This document shows, one piece after another, positions 21,448 to 30,699 of a DNA stretch of 57,192 nt. Position 1 is the first letter of the stretch. Each line of letters begins with the position of its first letter. The stretch is from Chondrus crispus. Its lineage: Eukaryota; Rhodophyta; Florideophyceae; Gigartinales; Gigartinaceae. The position numbers and the translations under genes were made by a program. The stretch lies in the NCBI RefSeq assembly GCF_000350225.1, contig NW_005179358.1, forward strand, positions 1 through 57,192, in the 5' to 3' direction. The notes beneath the pieces are model-generated. The model saw only the letters and a list, made by a program, of their open reading frames with translations. It was not told the DNA's origin and searched no databases.

Positions 21448-23668
21448 AACAGGCTGGTTCTCATGGTTTTCATGCCGAGTGGCTGTGCAGGAGCACATAC
21501 CTCGTACACGTATACAACGTGTGCTCGCACTGTCTGTTCGACACCAGACATGAGCCTCTGTGAAAGGCTTGAAAAAACCTTCTCACCTTTGCAACGGTGT
21601 TCAAGGCCGCCGTCCGACTGTCGACCACCACTTTTCTCGGCTAAGTCCCGCATGCTCGTCCCTGCAGGCGGTCCTCAACTGTGCTCCGACCCTTTCCCTA
21701 CAACACGCTGCGGGTCATAGTACTCCCTCCCGTTCATCGTACTCGTCACCATGTCACGCGTTCCACCGTTTTCCATTGACTGTCAACAACTACCTTGTTC
21801 GACTTGAAAGCACAATCACTCACCAAGTCCATCATGGGTCTCATCATGGGTCTCATTCACGTCTAGTGAACTGCTTCAAATCTTCCCAAACGTAGTCAAA
21901 AATTACATGTCATTCGGCGAAATGAGCCTGCTTGTTGACGGCAAGTGGACGACTGTCGTGTATGCTTATGGTCTTACAAAAGCATTAGGCTTAGAACGAG
22001 CTGTTTTTGTAAACAGCTAATTCACACCATTATCTACGCTTTCGTACCGATTCCAACCTTTCCCAGTTTAATGCAAATATGATGAGTCGCGATGAAAACG
22101 ATTCACTTTCATGGAATTTTCTATTGTACCTTCTCAGACAAGAAAGCAATTGTTTCAGTGGAAGATGCGAACTTGTAACCCATGCAACCACTGCATGCGC
22201 CTTTCTGACCCCACATTGGTCTTTTAAAAACGAAGTAAGAGGCCTGGACATACCACACGGAACCTTTTTTACTGCGAGTTTCAATCTCACCCGCCTCATA
22301 TACTCGCTTCATATGCGGGCGAGTGGAACCCAAGGCTTTTAAAGCAGCCATTGTGAAGCCCGCAATCAGCCACTGGTTATTCCTCTCGCATATGTATTTC
22401 TTCAAAGAGAATAAATCTTTCAGAGTGCTGGCATGGCTACTCATTCTGTTAGGTGACTACGGCAAAAGTAGTATGTTCTGATCAAAATGCAACGAAGCTC
22501 CTTTTCAACGTAACGGCTATTGATTTCTTTCGAATACAATATTTTGCAAAAAAAACAGTTCTAACCTCGATATCTCATGTGCTCCCATACCTCGAAAATT
22601 TGTCCATGCCTTTGTTCGTACTGCCTCTTCAAGGTGGTACATCTCTGCGCCTTGGATCTCCTAATGTATGGCACGTCACCAATGTATATATTCCAAATTC
22701 CATGGGGAATGCTTTGAGAAGGGATTTGTTTTTGTCCTGTTAACAAAACACAGTCTTCCGACCCTGCCTCATAGAGAACAGTTCCAACGGCCTTTGGCCC
22801 AGCCACGCTTTCAGTTGACATAGAATGATAATATTGAAGAATGGTATCTGAGACCTATATCTGCTGCATTGTTCTGGTCGTGTAGGATTCTCCATCGCTT
22901 CCATACGTAAACACATGAGTGGTTCAATAATAGATATTATGAACTGTAGTCAATTGGAAAAGTATTGTCTAGGAGCATGCATACCTACCGCTACACTTAG
23001 ACCTGCAAAAAGTATGAACGCATGGATATCCGAGGCTATATCCAGAGAGTGTATCTCCACTTAGTTCTCAGAGAGTAACGTTGGCATCTCATAGATATCG
23101 GAATCATCAACACTGTGAAGAAAATTAAACATGGCGCGAATACTGAGGTAGGCAGCACCTCCTCCTTGTTTTCGTACTTCGAGTGGGGCTTATGAGAGAC
23201 TCGAACAGGTGGAAGACGAAGTGTACAGCGGGCAGATAGAACCGCTAGTATTTTTTCTTTTTGACATTCTCATTCTCAAATGCACTCTCCGCTACATACG
23301 TTCTTCTTTTGCTTCAATGTGGAATACACAGACAGTCGAGTAGGTGCCTAACTACTACTTGTAGAATAAAAAGCCATGAATAAACTAAAAACTGGTTGGC
23401 AGGCACCTCGGCGTATTCTTTGACTGAAAGGCCACTTCTCAGGTGCAAAGACCTCACCTTTTGCATGATCATGCAAGGTGATACTTTCAACTCAAGGAAC
23501 AAATCTAATAGCTCCACAATAGCAACTCACAACTACTGCTCGTTCTTCGGAATCAGTGGCGGTTCGAAAAAAAAAAATCCCTAGGCAATTGAAAAGACAA
23601 GACACCCTAATTACAGTCAGAAATCATTCCACCCTTGTTCGAAACTTGATTTCGACAAAAACAAATTT

Positions 23669-23724
23669 GGGTTAATGTGCGGATTGAAGGGGTGACATCA
23701 CCCCTACAATCCGCACATTAACCC
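23669..23724. repeat. near-perfect palindrome, 27-bp arms, at the assembly gap
   Basis: The arms 23669-23695 and 23698-23724 match with one mismatch around CA. The unknown-base run starts 12 bases after it. Confidence 0.93.
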
Positions 23725-23736
23725 TACGACGAAATA

Positions 23737-23836
23737 NNNNNNNNNNNNNNNNNNNNNNNNNNNNNNNNNNNNNNNNNNNNNNNNNNNNNNNNNNNNNNNN
23801 NNNNNNNNNNNNNNNNNNNNNNNNNNNNNNNNNNNN
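23737..23836. other. assembly gap (100 N)
   Basis: Exactly 100 N, probably a placeholder of unknown true length. Both flanks carry inverted repeats, and the words ATTAACCCTACGACG occur shortly before the gap (about 23717) and again after it (about 23908), so the missing piece may be repeated sequence. Confidence 0.98.
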
Positions 23837-24044
23837 ATTCATTCAAAATATCTACCACATAAAATCCCACACATTTTTCTACAATCTTCCCCTCACTCAT
23901 TCATTTCATTAACCCTACGACGCAATAATTTCAAGCTGTCATCAGCTTGAAATTATTGCGTCGTCTTGACATTAAAATGAATGAGTGCGGGGCAGCTTGC
24001 AGCAAAATGTGTCCGATTTCATGTGTACCCTATTTTGAATGAAT
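23837..24044. mobile_element. fold-back element (MITE-like), ~100-bp arms
   Basis: The segment begins ATTCATTCAAAATA and ends TATTTTGAATGAAT. Reverse-complementing the right half aligns it along the whole left half with scattered differences. The central 22 bp of each arm are exact (23917-23938 and 23943-23964, loop TCAT). There is no coding capacity. The left end abuts the assembly gap, so a target duplication cannot be checked. Confidence 0.75.
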
Positions 24045-25479
24045 AGTCAACGGTCTTTGAGGGTCTCCTATCACGTTTTCTTTGAACCGCAAATTGGACC
24101 TGCATTCATAACTTAATATATTTCATTGTTTTGGCATTATAATTAACAAGTGACAGGCAATGTCACTTGTTTGAATGTAGGCGTTTGCTCTCCCGTGTAA
24201 AATTTGGATATTTTTGGATATGTGTCTGTCTATCTGGCCAAGGGGTTTTTTTTGGACCGTTGTCCTCATATGAGGACAGTTTCGGACATACGGTATTCTT
24301 TCTTGACTTGCACTTTCTCCACAAGAAAAAAAGATACCCCCGCAACTGCACTTGACTTCTGCCATGAGGCCAGAAAGAACTTTGTAAGAAATGCATGCCC
24401 TTCCTGGTCGTTTTTAGATGCTGCATTTCCGGAGAAGAAGCTTTTCTAAAACACCGTACAACCGAATTTGAAATAATTGTCGCACAGGGCCACAACACTT
24501 TGTACATTACCGCGCAAGTCCTACGGTTTCAGTGGCAGAGTGCCAGAGGCTTTTTGGATTGCAGTGAAAGTCTAAGTACGTGTTCTGAACCGTAATTAGT
24601 AATATCCAGACGGTAATTAATACCCCGCATTGTTAAACGGACTGCTGTAGATGGACTTTTGGGTGCAGTGTGAGAACCGGAGATTTCCTCCTCTTTATTG
24701 ACGATGTTCTGTCTCTAATTGGATATCATAGCCAACTAGCTACCTGTTTCATACCTATAGTTCTGCTTGAAGACTACTACAGTCGAATATCTCCCCAAAC
24801 AAGTCAAATGTGGCCCAGAGCGCTAACAAAAGCCTATAGAGCAGTCCTGAAACCCAATAAAGCCTACCACCCGTAGGAAGCCCAAGCGGCCCATGGTTTG
24901 GTCTGGTAGAAACCTTACTTCTCATTATGAGAGAAGTAAGGCAATTTGTGTAGAGGCTTGAGCCGATGTAGAAATATTACGTCTCGCAAGCCCGCTTATT
25001 TCGGACTGTAGACAACGGTAAGAGGGACATGTAAATGCAATAGTGTAGAAAACATTAAGTCACTTCTGGAGACATCAAATCACACAATTGAGTCCCAAAA
25101 GATCTCAACACGCATGAGCAGATCTGTCAGTTATGTATTGGAAAAATACTGGAAAGAGGCAAGCGTGTCATGCCCGTGATTGATAATGTGAAGGCTGGAC
25201 TTGCACTCTCTGTCAGGTATGCTCAAGAGCGCATCCCAGGATCTCTTCTTTGTTGTCCTTTGAGCATGATTTTGACTAAGCCCTGGAAATCATAGATCTA
25301 GGCCCACAGTTTAATGCATTATCTGCAAATGCAAGTAAATCTTTTGATGATATAGTGTAAACGGAAAATGATGCGTAGACTGCCCTTAAAGGGATCGTGA
25401 AAAACAGCTATGCAAATCGATTCGTCTGTTCGAAGAAGGTTTACATCGCAAGTGGTCCTCTTCATCTCTTTCCGTTTGG

Positions 25480-25950
25480 TTACCTTCTGATTATGATTAC
25501 TACGAAGGATTTGGATGTTATCAAAAACGATTATATCCCATACAGATGTCATTGGCCGGATTCAATACATAATAGGTGTCATAAAATCCAGAAAATCCGA
25601 CTTGGATGTCAGAGGCCTTTTTAAATCGTAATGGATGTCATTTGTTTACATTAATCCGGTATGTTGTCAGGCCGACAACATACCAAAAGTTTGTCATTTT
25701 AAGCCATATTCTAGCGTCGTTGTCAACTTTTTTAAATTGAATCCCTTATTATGTCAGGCAGACTGCATTCCTAACAAATTATCATCGCTCAATACATATA
25801 CGAAAAGAGTGAAATCTGGTCTATGCAATCCAATTCAGTTGTCAAGTTTCGAGAGTAATACTAGATGTTTGTCATCGCCGGAGAGGACCACGACCGATTC
25901 TCTTTTCCGAATAAACTGTCAGATTGTAGTTATACCACCTCCTGTCAAAT
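25480..25950. repeat. array of degenerate ~30-bp units (AATCC-N7/8-TGTCA), left arm
   Basis: TGTCA recurs at 25547, 25577, 25607, 25636, 25665, 25692, 25721, 25752, 25840, 25870, 25917 and 25943, mostly 27-31 bases apart, with a weaker TGTTA at 25516. In nearly every unit an AATCC-like pentamer lies 7-8 bases upstream (for example 25594, 25653, 25741, 25827), and the remaining bases vary. The reverse-complement unit forms another array at 34763-35070. This suggests the subterminal or terminal repeats of a large DNA transposon carrying multiple protein-binding sites. Confidence 0.65.
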
Positions 25951-26269
25951 TAGAACACAAATCCAGATGAGCTCTTAGAGTCGTCGTTTTGGCGGGCTTT
26001 TGACACACTACGATGGTACGCAACACGCACTGTATTCTAGAATCACATTGTAATTTTGCGGTCAATTTTAGGCAGGTCACACCCGTCGCGCTGCGAGTGA
26101 CGCGAGGTCACTCATGCGACGACGGCGGGTGGAGGTACTTAACAGGACTCGCAACCTGCCTGCTACCGCGCTGACCACCCCGGCAGTCATTCGCTTCTCA
26201 CGAAGCGATCTTCCCCGTGCACAAGAGCGCGGCGGCTGTCACACTATCCCAAGGGTACCGCCCTCAGGG

Positions 26270-27349
26270 ATGAGCGAGCCACCTGTCGACTCGCAAGGAG
26301 AAAGTACCACTCCTCCGATCTTCGCCTTCGATGCCTCCACCTGCGCCACGCTTCAAGACCTCATTTCCGAAGGTGTCGTCACCGCGCCCGCCGCGCAACA
26401 AGCACCGCCACCCCAGCGGGCTGGAGGAGGGCAATCTGGAAAGGGACCCGACCCCCCCGCCGAGCCAAGCCCTGCGGGCGCGCCAGCGGCCGCCGAAGTT
26501 GCCCAGATCGCCGATCCGTCTGAGGCGGCGGCCGCAGAGGGCCTCCAAGATCCCGCTAACGAACCGGCAGAGGAAGGAAGCGGTGAAGAGGACTACTCCG
26601 ACGAAGGGGAGGAGTCCGACGAAGAAGAAGACAACTTCGGAGGAAACCAACCGGCCGTCTTCACAAAGCGCTGGCACGAGCGCCATCGCAGTGCATAGAT
26701 TGCACCACGGTTTGAAGTCCCCGCTCGCTTCCCAGCGATCTATCCCGTTGGGTTCGAGCCCGACTCTGTCGAACACTTTCGCAACTTCGGTCCCGGACGT
26801 GGCTCGTCAGAAGGAAGGGCAGGAGAAGCATCTAGCCTCTATGCTACAGCTGCCTATACCTGCATCGTCAACAATAGCCTCTCAGAGGCAATCGGAGCAC
26901 TCGCTGCTCACGCGTCAGTATCAGACGACATCCAAGGACCGTTCGTTGAGATACTTCAAAGCTTCTCGGACGCACAAGTCTCCATCCACGGCGTGTACGA
27001 GCTTGTCGCCGCTCGTTACGAAGTCCTGTGTGGAAGACAAGGAGCCTCTGGAATCGCCGATCCGGACCTCCTTGAGGCCTTTATCGATCCACCCGCTGCC
27101 TACAGTTCAATTGGCCGGGTCACCTATCAGCAGCAACAGTTTCAGGCGGTCCGCTCCGCTGCGCAACACGCTGGCAAGAAGGCTGCTCCAAGGAACTCTG
27201 AGCGTCCCCCGAAGCCTCGCCGTAGCCTTTCGTCAGGTGGCCGCGGAACGCCGTCCGCCCCCACTTCCCTTACTCCGCCCCCAGCCGCTGCTGGAGGAGG
27301 ACGAGGAAGGGGTAGAGGGAGAGGGAGAGGACGCGGCAGAGGTGGATAA
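26270..27349 (+). pseudogene. gag: Gag-like protein of the YR retrotransposon, interrupted by one TAG
   Basis: Starting at ATG 26270, one frame runs to TAA 27347-27349 with a single in-frame TAG at 26696-26698. The first part (142 codons) is Pro/Ala-rich and then very acidic (runs of Glu and Asp). After the TAG the frame continues with a globular part containing YELVAARYEVLCGRQG at about 26993-27040 and ends in a Gly/Arg-rich tail typical of RNA-binding. Gag would coat element RNA. The TAG may be a decay mutation, or a read-through site as used by some retroelements; other stops in this copy make decay more likely. Pol lies in a different frame and its start overlaps the Gly/Arg tail. Confidence 0.7.
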
Positions 27350-28640
27350 TAATAATAATAATGCTTCCGGCATTACCACGGTACCAACAGGTGGGGGCTC
27401 CTACAAGGTTTGGGAGGAGATCGGGGCTACACCGTGGCTGGTTCGGCAGCTGCGCTTCGGTCTACAGCTTCCCTGGAAGCTCTCTCCACGCTTCCAGCGG
27501 ACTCGAGCCTACAAGCTCGAGCCGGCACACAGAAGCTTCGCCAGCAAGGAAGTGGGTCGATGGCTGGAGCTGGGATTTGCGCATCGCGCAACCGCGAAGG
27601 AGCGGAGAAGGGTAATCCGTCAAGGCAGTGTCTCACCGAGTTTCGTAACAAGCAGCGCTGGAAAGCTCCGGCTGGTGATCGACTACTCCGAGGTGAACGA
27701 ATGCCTGGAGGATCGAACGTTCCGGATGGACCAGCTGGGGAACGTGGCCGCTGTTTTAAACCCGGGAGACGCGCTCTTCAAGGCGGATGTAAGCGATGCG
27801 TACTACCATCTGCGAATCCGCCGCTGCGACCGCGAACGCCTCGCCTTCATGGTAGAGGGGGTCGTCTACTTGCCGCTCTGTCTAAACTGTGGACTGGCGG
27901 TCGCGCCCTGGTTCTTTACCAAGGCGATGACGCTCGTCGTCGCGCATCTCCGGGCAAGAGGACACCGCTTCTTCGCCTACTTGGACGACTTTTTCGGCAC
28001 CCCGAAAAGCACCTCTCCTCGTGGCGGCGGCGCAACCGTGGACGACACAAGACTCCTCGGCGAGGAGATGCAGCTGCTGTTCCGCAGACTCGGGCTGCTA
28101 TTGCACCCGGGAAAGTGCGACTTTTCGGGGGGCACGCGGTTGGAGATTCTCGGCATCCTCGTCGACACCGAGAAAGCCCTTTTCCTCCTCAGTGCCAAGA
28201 AGTTGGCCAAGATAGAGGTGGGCGCGCGCAGGCTCCTACGTTACGCGGCACAGCACCGTCGCCACGTGCGCGTCACGGACATCAGGCGCTTCGCCGGCCT
28301 TGGAAACTCTGTGACGCCGGCCGTTGTCGACGGCCGACTGCGGCTGCGCGAGCTCTTCAACTCCAGCAAGGCGCCCACTGCGTCACATCACGGTCACGCG
28401 TCACACACGCGTGACGGGCCAATCAGAGGGCTCTATTACGCGTCGCGTCACTTCAGATGTCACCTCCGAGAAGGACCAGCGTCACGCGAGAGGAAGCAGG
28501 CGGCTGTCGCACGCTGCTATGCGCGATCTGCAGTGATGGGCGCGGCTCAGCGAGAACCCATTCATTGGCCGCGCCCTGTGGCCGAAGATAGACGCCGTGG
28601 TTTTCACCGACGCGAGCATGTCGGGTTGCCCGCGCGATGA
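27350..28640 (+). pseudogene. reverse transcriptase of the YR retrotransposon
   Basis: The frame is open across this stretch and further upstream, but RT similarity begins around 27350. Conserved pieces: RLVIDYSEVN near 27670, KADVSDAYYHLRI near 27780 with the first catalytic Asp, and FAYLDDFFG with YLDD at 27978-27989, then the LHPGKC and ILG motifs typical of this RT class. Beyond about 28370 the frame loses similarity in a stretch full of CGTCAC/GTGACG words, and coding moves to another frame for RNase H. The enzyme would copy the element RNA. The frame's own stop at 28638 is a by-product of the shift. Confidence 0.82.
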
Positions 28641-28970
28641 TTCGCGACCTGCCCTCAGCCGGCTTCTGCGACGCAGAGCAAGAGGGCGCGCACATCAACG
28701 AGCTGGAACTCCTTGCGGCCCTCTACGCTCTGCGCAGTTTCGTGAAGCACGTCCGCCACCGCGCGGTCGAGCTCGTCACCGACTCAAAGGTGACCATGCA
28801 CATCGTCCGAAATATGACTTCACGCTCACCCCGCCTCCTCGCACGCCGTCGGGAGCTCCGCGCCCTTTGCGAGGCAGAAGGCGTTTCTCTATCAACGCGC
28901 CACATCCCTTCGGTCCTCAATACATGTGCTGGAAAGTGTCGCGGCGGAGCGACAGTCACGAATGGACTCT
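28480..28970 (+). pseudogene. RNase H domain of the YR retrotransposon, with a stop and a frameshift
   Basis: Just before the domain the frame reads LSHAAMRDLQ then TGA at 28534-28536 where a Trp is expected, then WARLSENPFIGRALWPKID. VVFTDASMSG (about 28597-28626) holds the first catalytic Asp. A frameshift near 28630-28640 leads to GAHINELELLAAL (catalytic Glu, about 28690) and ELVTDSKVTMH (Asp, about 28780), then an LSTRHIPSVLN segment. The active-site residues are kept although the frame is broken. Confidence 0.75.
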
Positions 28971-29357
28971 GCCGACCTCCGCCGTGTGGATTCTGGAACG
29001 CCACTACGCGCGACGGCTCCTCACGTGCGACGGGCACGAGCTTCCGTCACACGTCGCCCCTTACCACGAAACGCTTGTCCTCCCGCGTCCGGCGCTACTG
29101 CCGGTCTGGGCTCGTTTCATGCAACGACTGGGTCGGGGCGTTCTCGTGGCACCCGCGTGGCGGGGTCAGAGCTGGTACGCGAACGCTGTGGCCGCGGGGG
29201 CGCAGGTACGCGACTTGCCGCACGTGCTGACGCCCCCGTGGCCGACAATCGTAATTCACTACACGCCGCCGCACGACTGCGCTGGGAGAGAGAGGGGACT
29301 CGTGCCGCGATCCGAATGCTACCTAACGCGACAGGGGCCGGAACAGCGGCGCTCTTA

Positions 29358-30278
29358 ATGAGCTCCTCGTATGCAGCCTCCACACAGAGCAACTATCAAC
29401 GCTTGTGGGAGGTCTTCGAGGCATACTGCGAGGACAATTCTCTCAGCGCAGCCCCTGCAACGCCAACGACCGTCATTGCGTATCTCGGGTTCATTTTCGA
29501 TCGCGGCACGGTGCATGGTGCTTCTATTCGGCCCTATCTGGCCTCCATTGCGGCTAAACACCGCACACTAGGCCTTCAGGATCCCACGGTGGACGGTCAA
29601 GTCATCCAAACGCGCCGGGGGTTCCGGGCAAGGGACGCAAGGCGCACTACTGGGGCACCTAAGCGATGTGCCCCGTAACCTGCTGCAGTCGCCTCGTTTG
29701 CCCTGACGAAGGCGCTTAGGGCCACTGCCTACAGTACATTGCGCCGCTTTGGGCTCCTTGCGCTCACGTTCCTTCTCTGCTCACGTCCAGGAAGCACACG
29801 TGAGCTACAGCTACAAGACCTGGATTTTACGACGGCCTCTGATGCCGTCGGCATACAAATGCGCCGCTTTAAGTATGCCGAGACTGGAGTTGTTCCGCGC
29901 ATCGCGCTTCGCATCCCCACTTCAGGACGGGACGACCCTAACAAGGTAGTACTGCATCGCCTGGCAGACGCTGCTCCGCCTTCTGGGTTTCTGTTCCCAG
30001 GCCCTGGCAGGTTGAAAGCGGCCCCGGCCTCGTTGTTAGCAGACGCGGTGTCCACTACGCTCGCCGCTACTGCTGCCCAAGCCCCTGTGGGGCTGAATTT
30101 TGCTCCCCGCTCCCTGAGGAGCGGGGCCATCTCGGCTGCATATGCAGTCGGGCTTCCGCTGCCGCTGATAATGCGCCTCTCTAACCATGCCGACCAAAAG
30201 GTCGTCATGAGGCATTACGTAGACCCCCAAACGCCGAATTCGCCTGAGGCACGGCGTTTCTTTGGGCAGTTTAATTAA
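29358..30278 (+). pseudogene. tyrosine recombinase of the YR retrotransposon, one in-frame TAA
   Basis: One frame from ATG 29358 to TAA 30276-30278 with an internal TAA at 29676-29678. The N-terminal half (SSYAASTQSNYQRLWEVF onward) is the SAM-like core-binding domain. The C-terminal half is catalytic: Arg in CSRPGSTREL (29784), RSLRSG (30108-30125) as the box II HxxR with Arg in the usual His place, His in LSNHADQ (30186), and the nucleophile Tyr in MRHYVD (30216). It would integrate a circular cDNA by site-specific recombination, without target duplications. Apart from the internal stop the protein is complete, so this part decayed little. Confidence 0.85.
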
Positions 30279-30699
30279 GGTGCACGGAGGTTGGCTGGTC
30301 AACCGTGTTGTCAACACAGTGGCCCAGTCGCGCCTACAGTGGCAATACAAGGGGCCAGCCGGTACTTGCGACGAAGCGCCGCCATTACGAGCGTATTTTG
30401 GCGCACTTTTCCGCATAATCCAGTTACGGATCACGGACAGCACATTTCCATATCCATGCTTAGCACAGCACACTACACAAGGCGTGCCGCGCCAAACTAC
30501 GCTGCTGCACACTACATTGGCGTACCCATGTCAGTGTGGCGCCGTGTGTCGACTGCGAGGGCGCGTTGGAACCACTCGGGCGGTCGCGGCCAACGACGCG
30601 ATACCACGACAAAAGTTGAGCCGGAATCCGGGCGATTACTCGGGACTCCAGAGGGCCTGGGCTCGGAGGAAGATATGTACTTATCATGACAGACGAATA

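Larger units (their letters stand above)
18569..25479. other. no further gene recognised
   Basis: Frames of 60-200 codons occur but none shows a family or convincing composition. The stretch holds a hexamer-like tandem repeat, several hairpins, an assembly gap and a fold-back element, listed separately. Short duplications such as CATCATGGGTCT, repeated near 21829, also occur. A frame near 21860-22020 looks mildly coding but is too short to call. Confidence 0.5.
26100..30300 (+). mobile_element. DIRS/Ngaro-like tyrosine-recombinase retrotransposon, decayed
   Basis: The order Gag-like ORF, RT, RNase H, tyrosine recombinase on one strand, with no aspartic protease or DDE integrase, is diagnostic of YR retrotransposons (order DIRS). 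No methyltransferase domain is seen between RNase H and recombinase, which favours a Ngaro- or PAT-like type over DIRS1. At least three in-frame stops and two frameshifts show that the copy is dead. I could not find the terminal inverted or split direct repeats, so the ends given are approximate. Confidence 0.85.

Noticed and set aside
22453..22821. Possible copia protease or pre-integrase remnant
   Set aside because: Only a vague resemblance (VYIPNSMGNAL); no DSG motif, zinc knuckle or neighbouring integrase.
24670..24876. Possible RT motif FLLFIDDVL
   Set aside because: A single motif without any other RT block on either side; probably chance.
25547..25947. CRISPR-like array
   Set aside because: The conserved part is only two pentamers per ~30 bp and the setting is eukaryotic; no direct repeat of CRISPR length.
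26040..30400. Terminal inverted repeats of the YR retroelement
   Set aside because: I compared both flanks and found no convincing inverted or split direct repeat.
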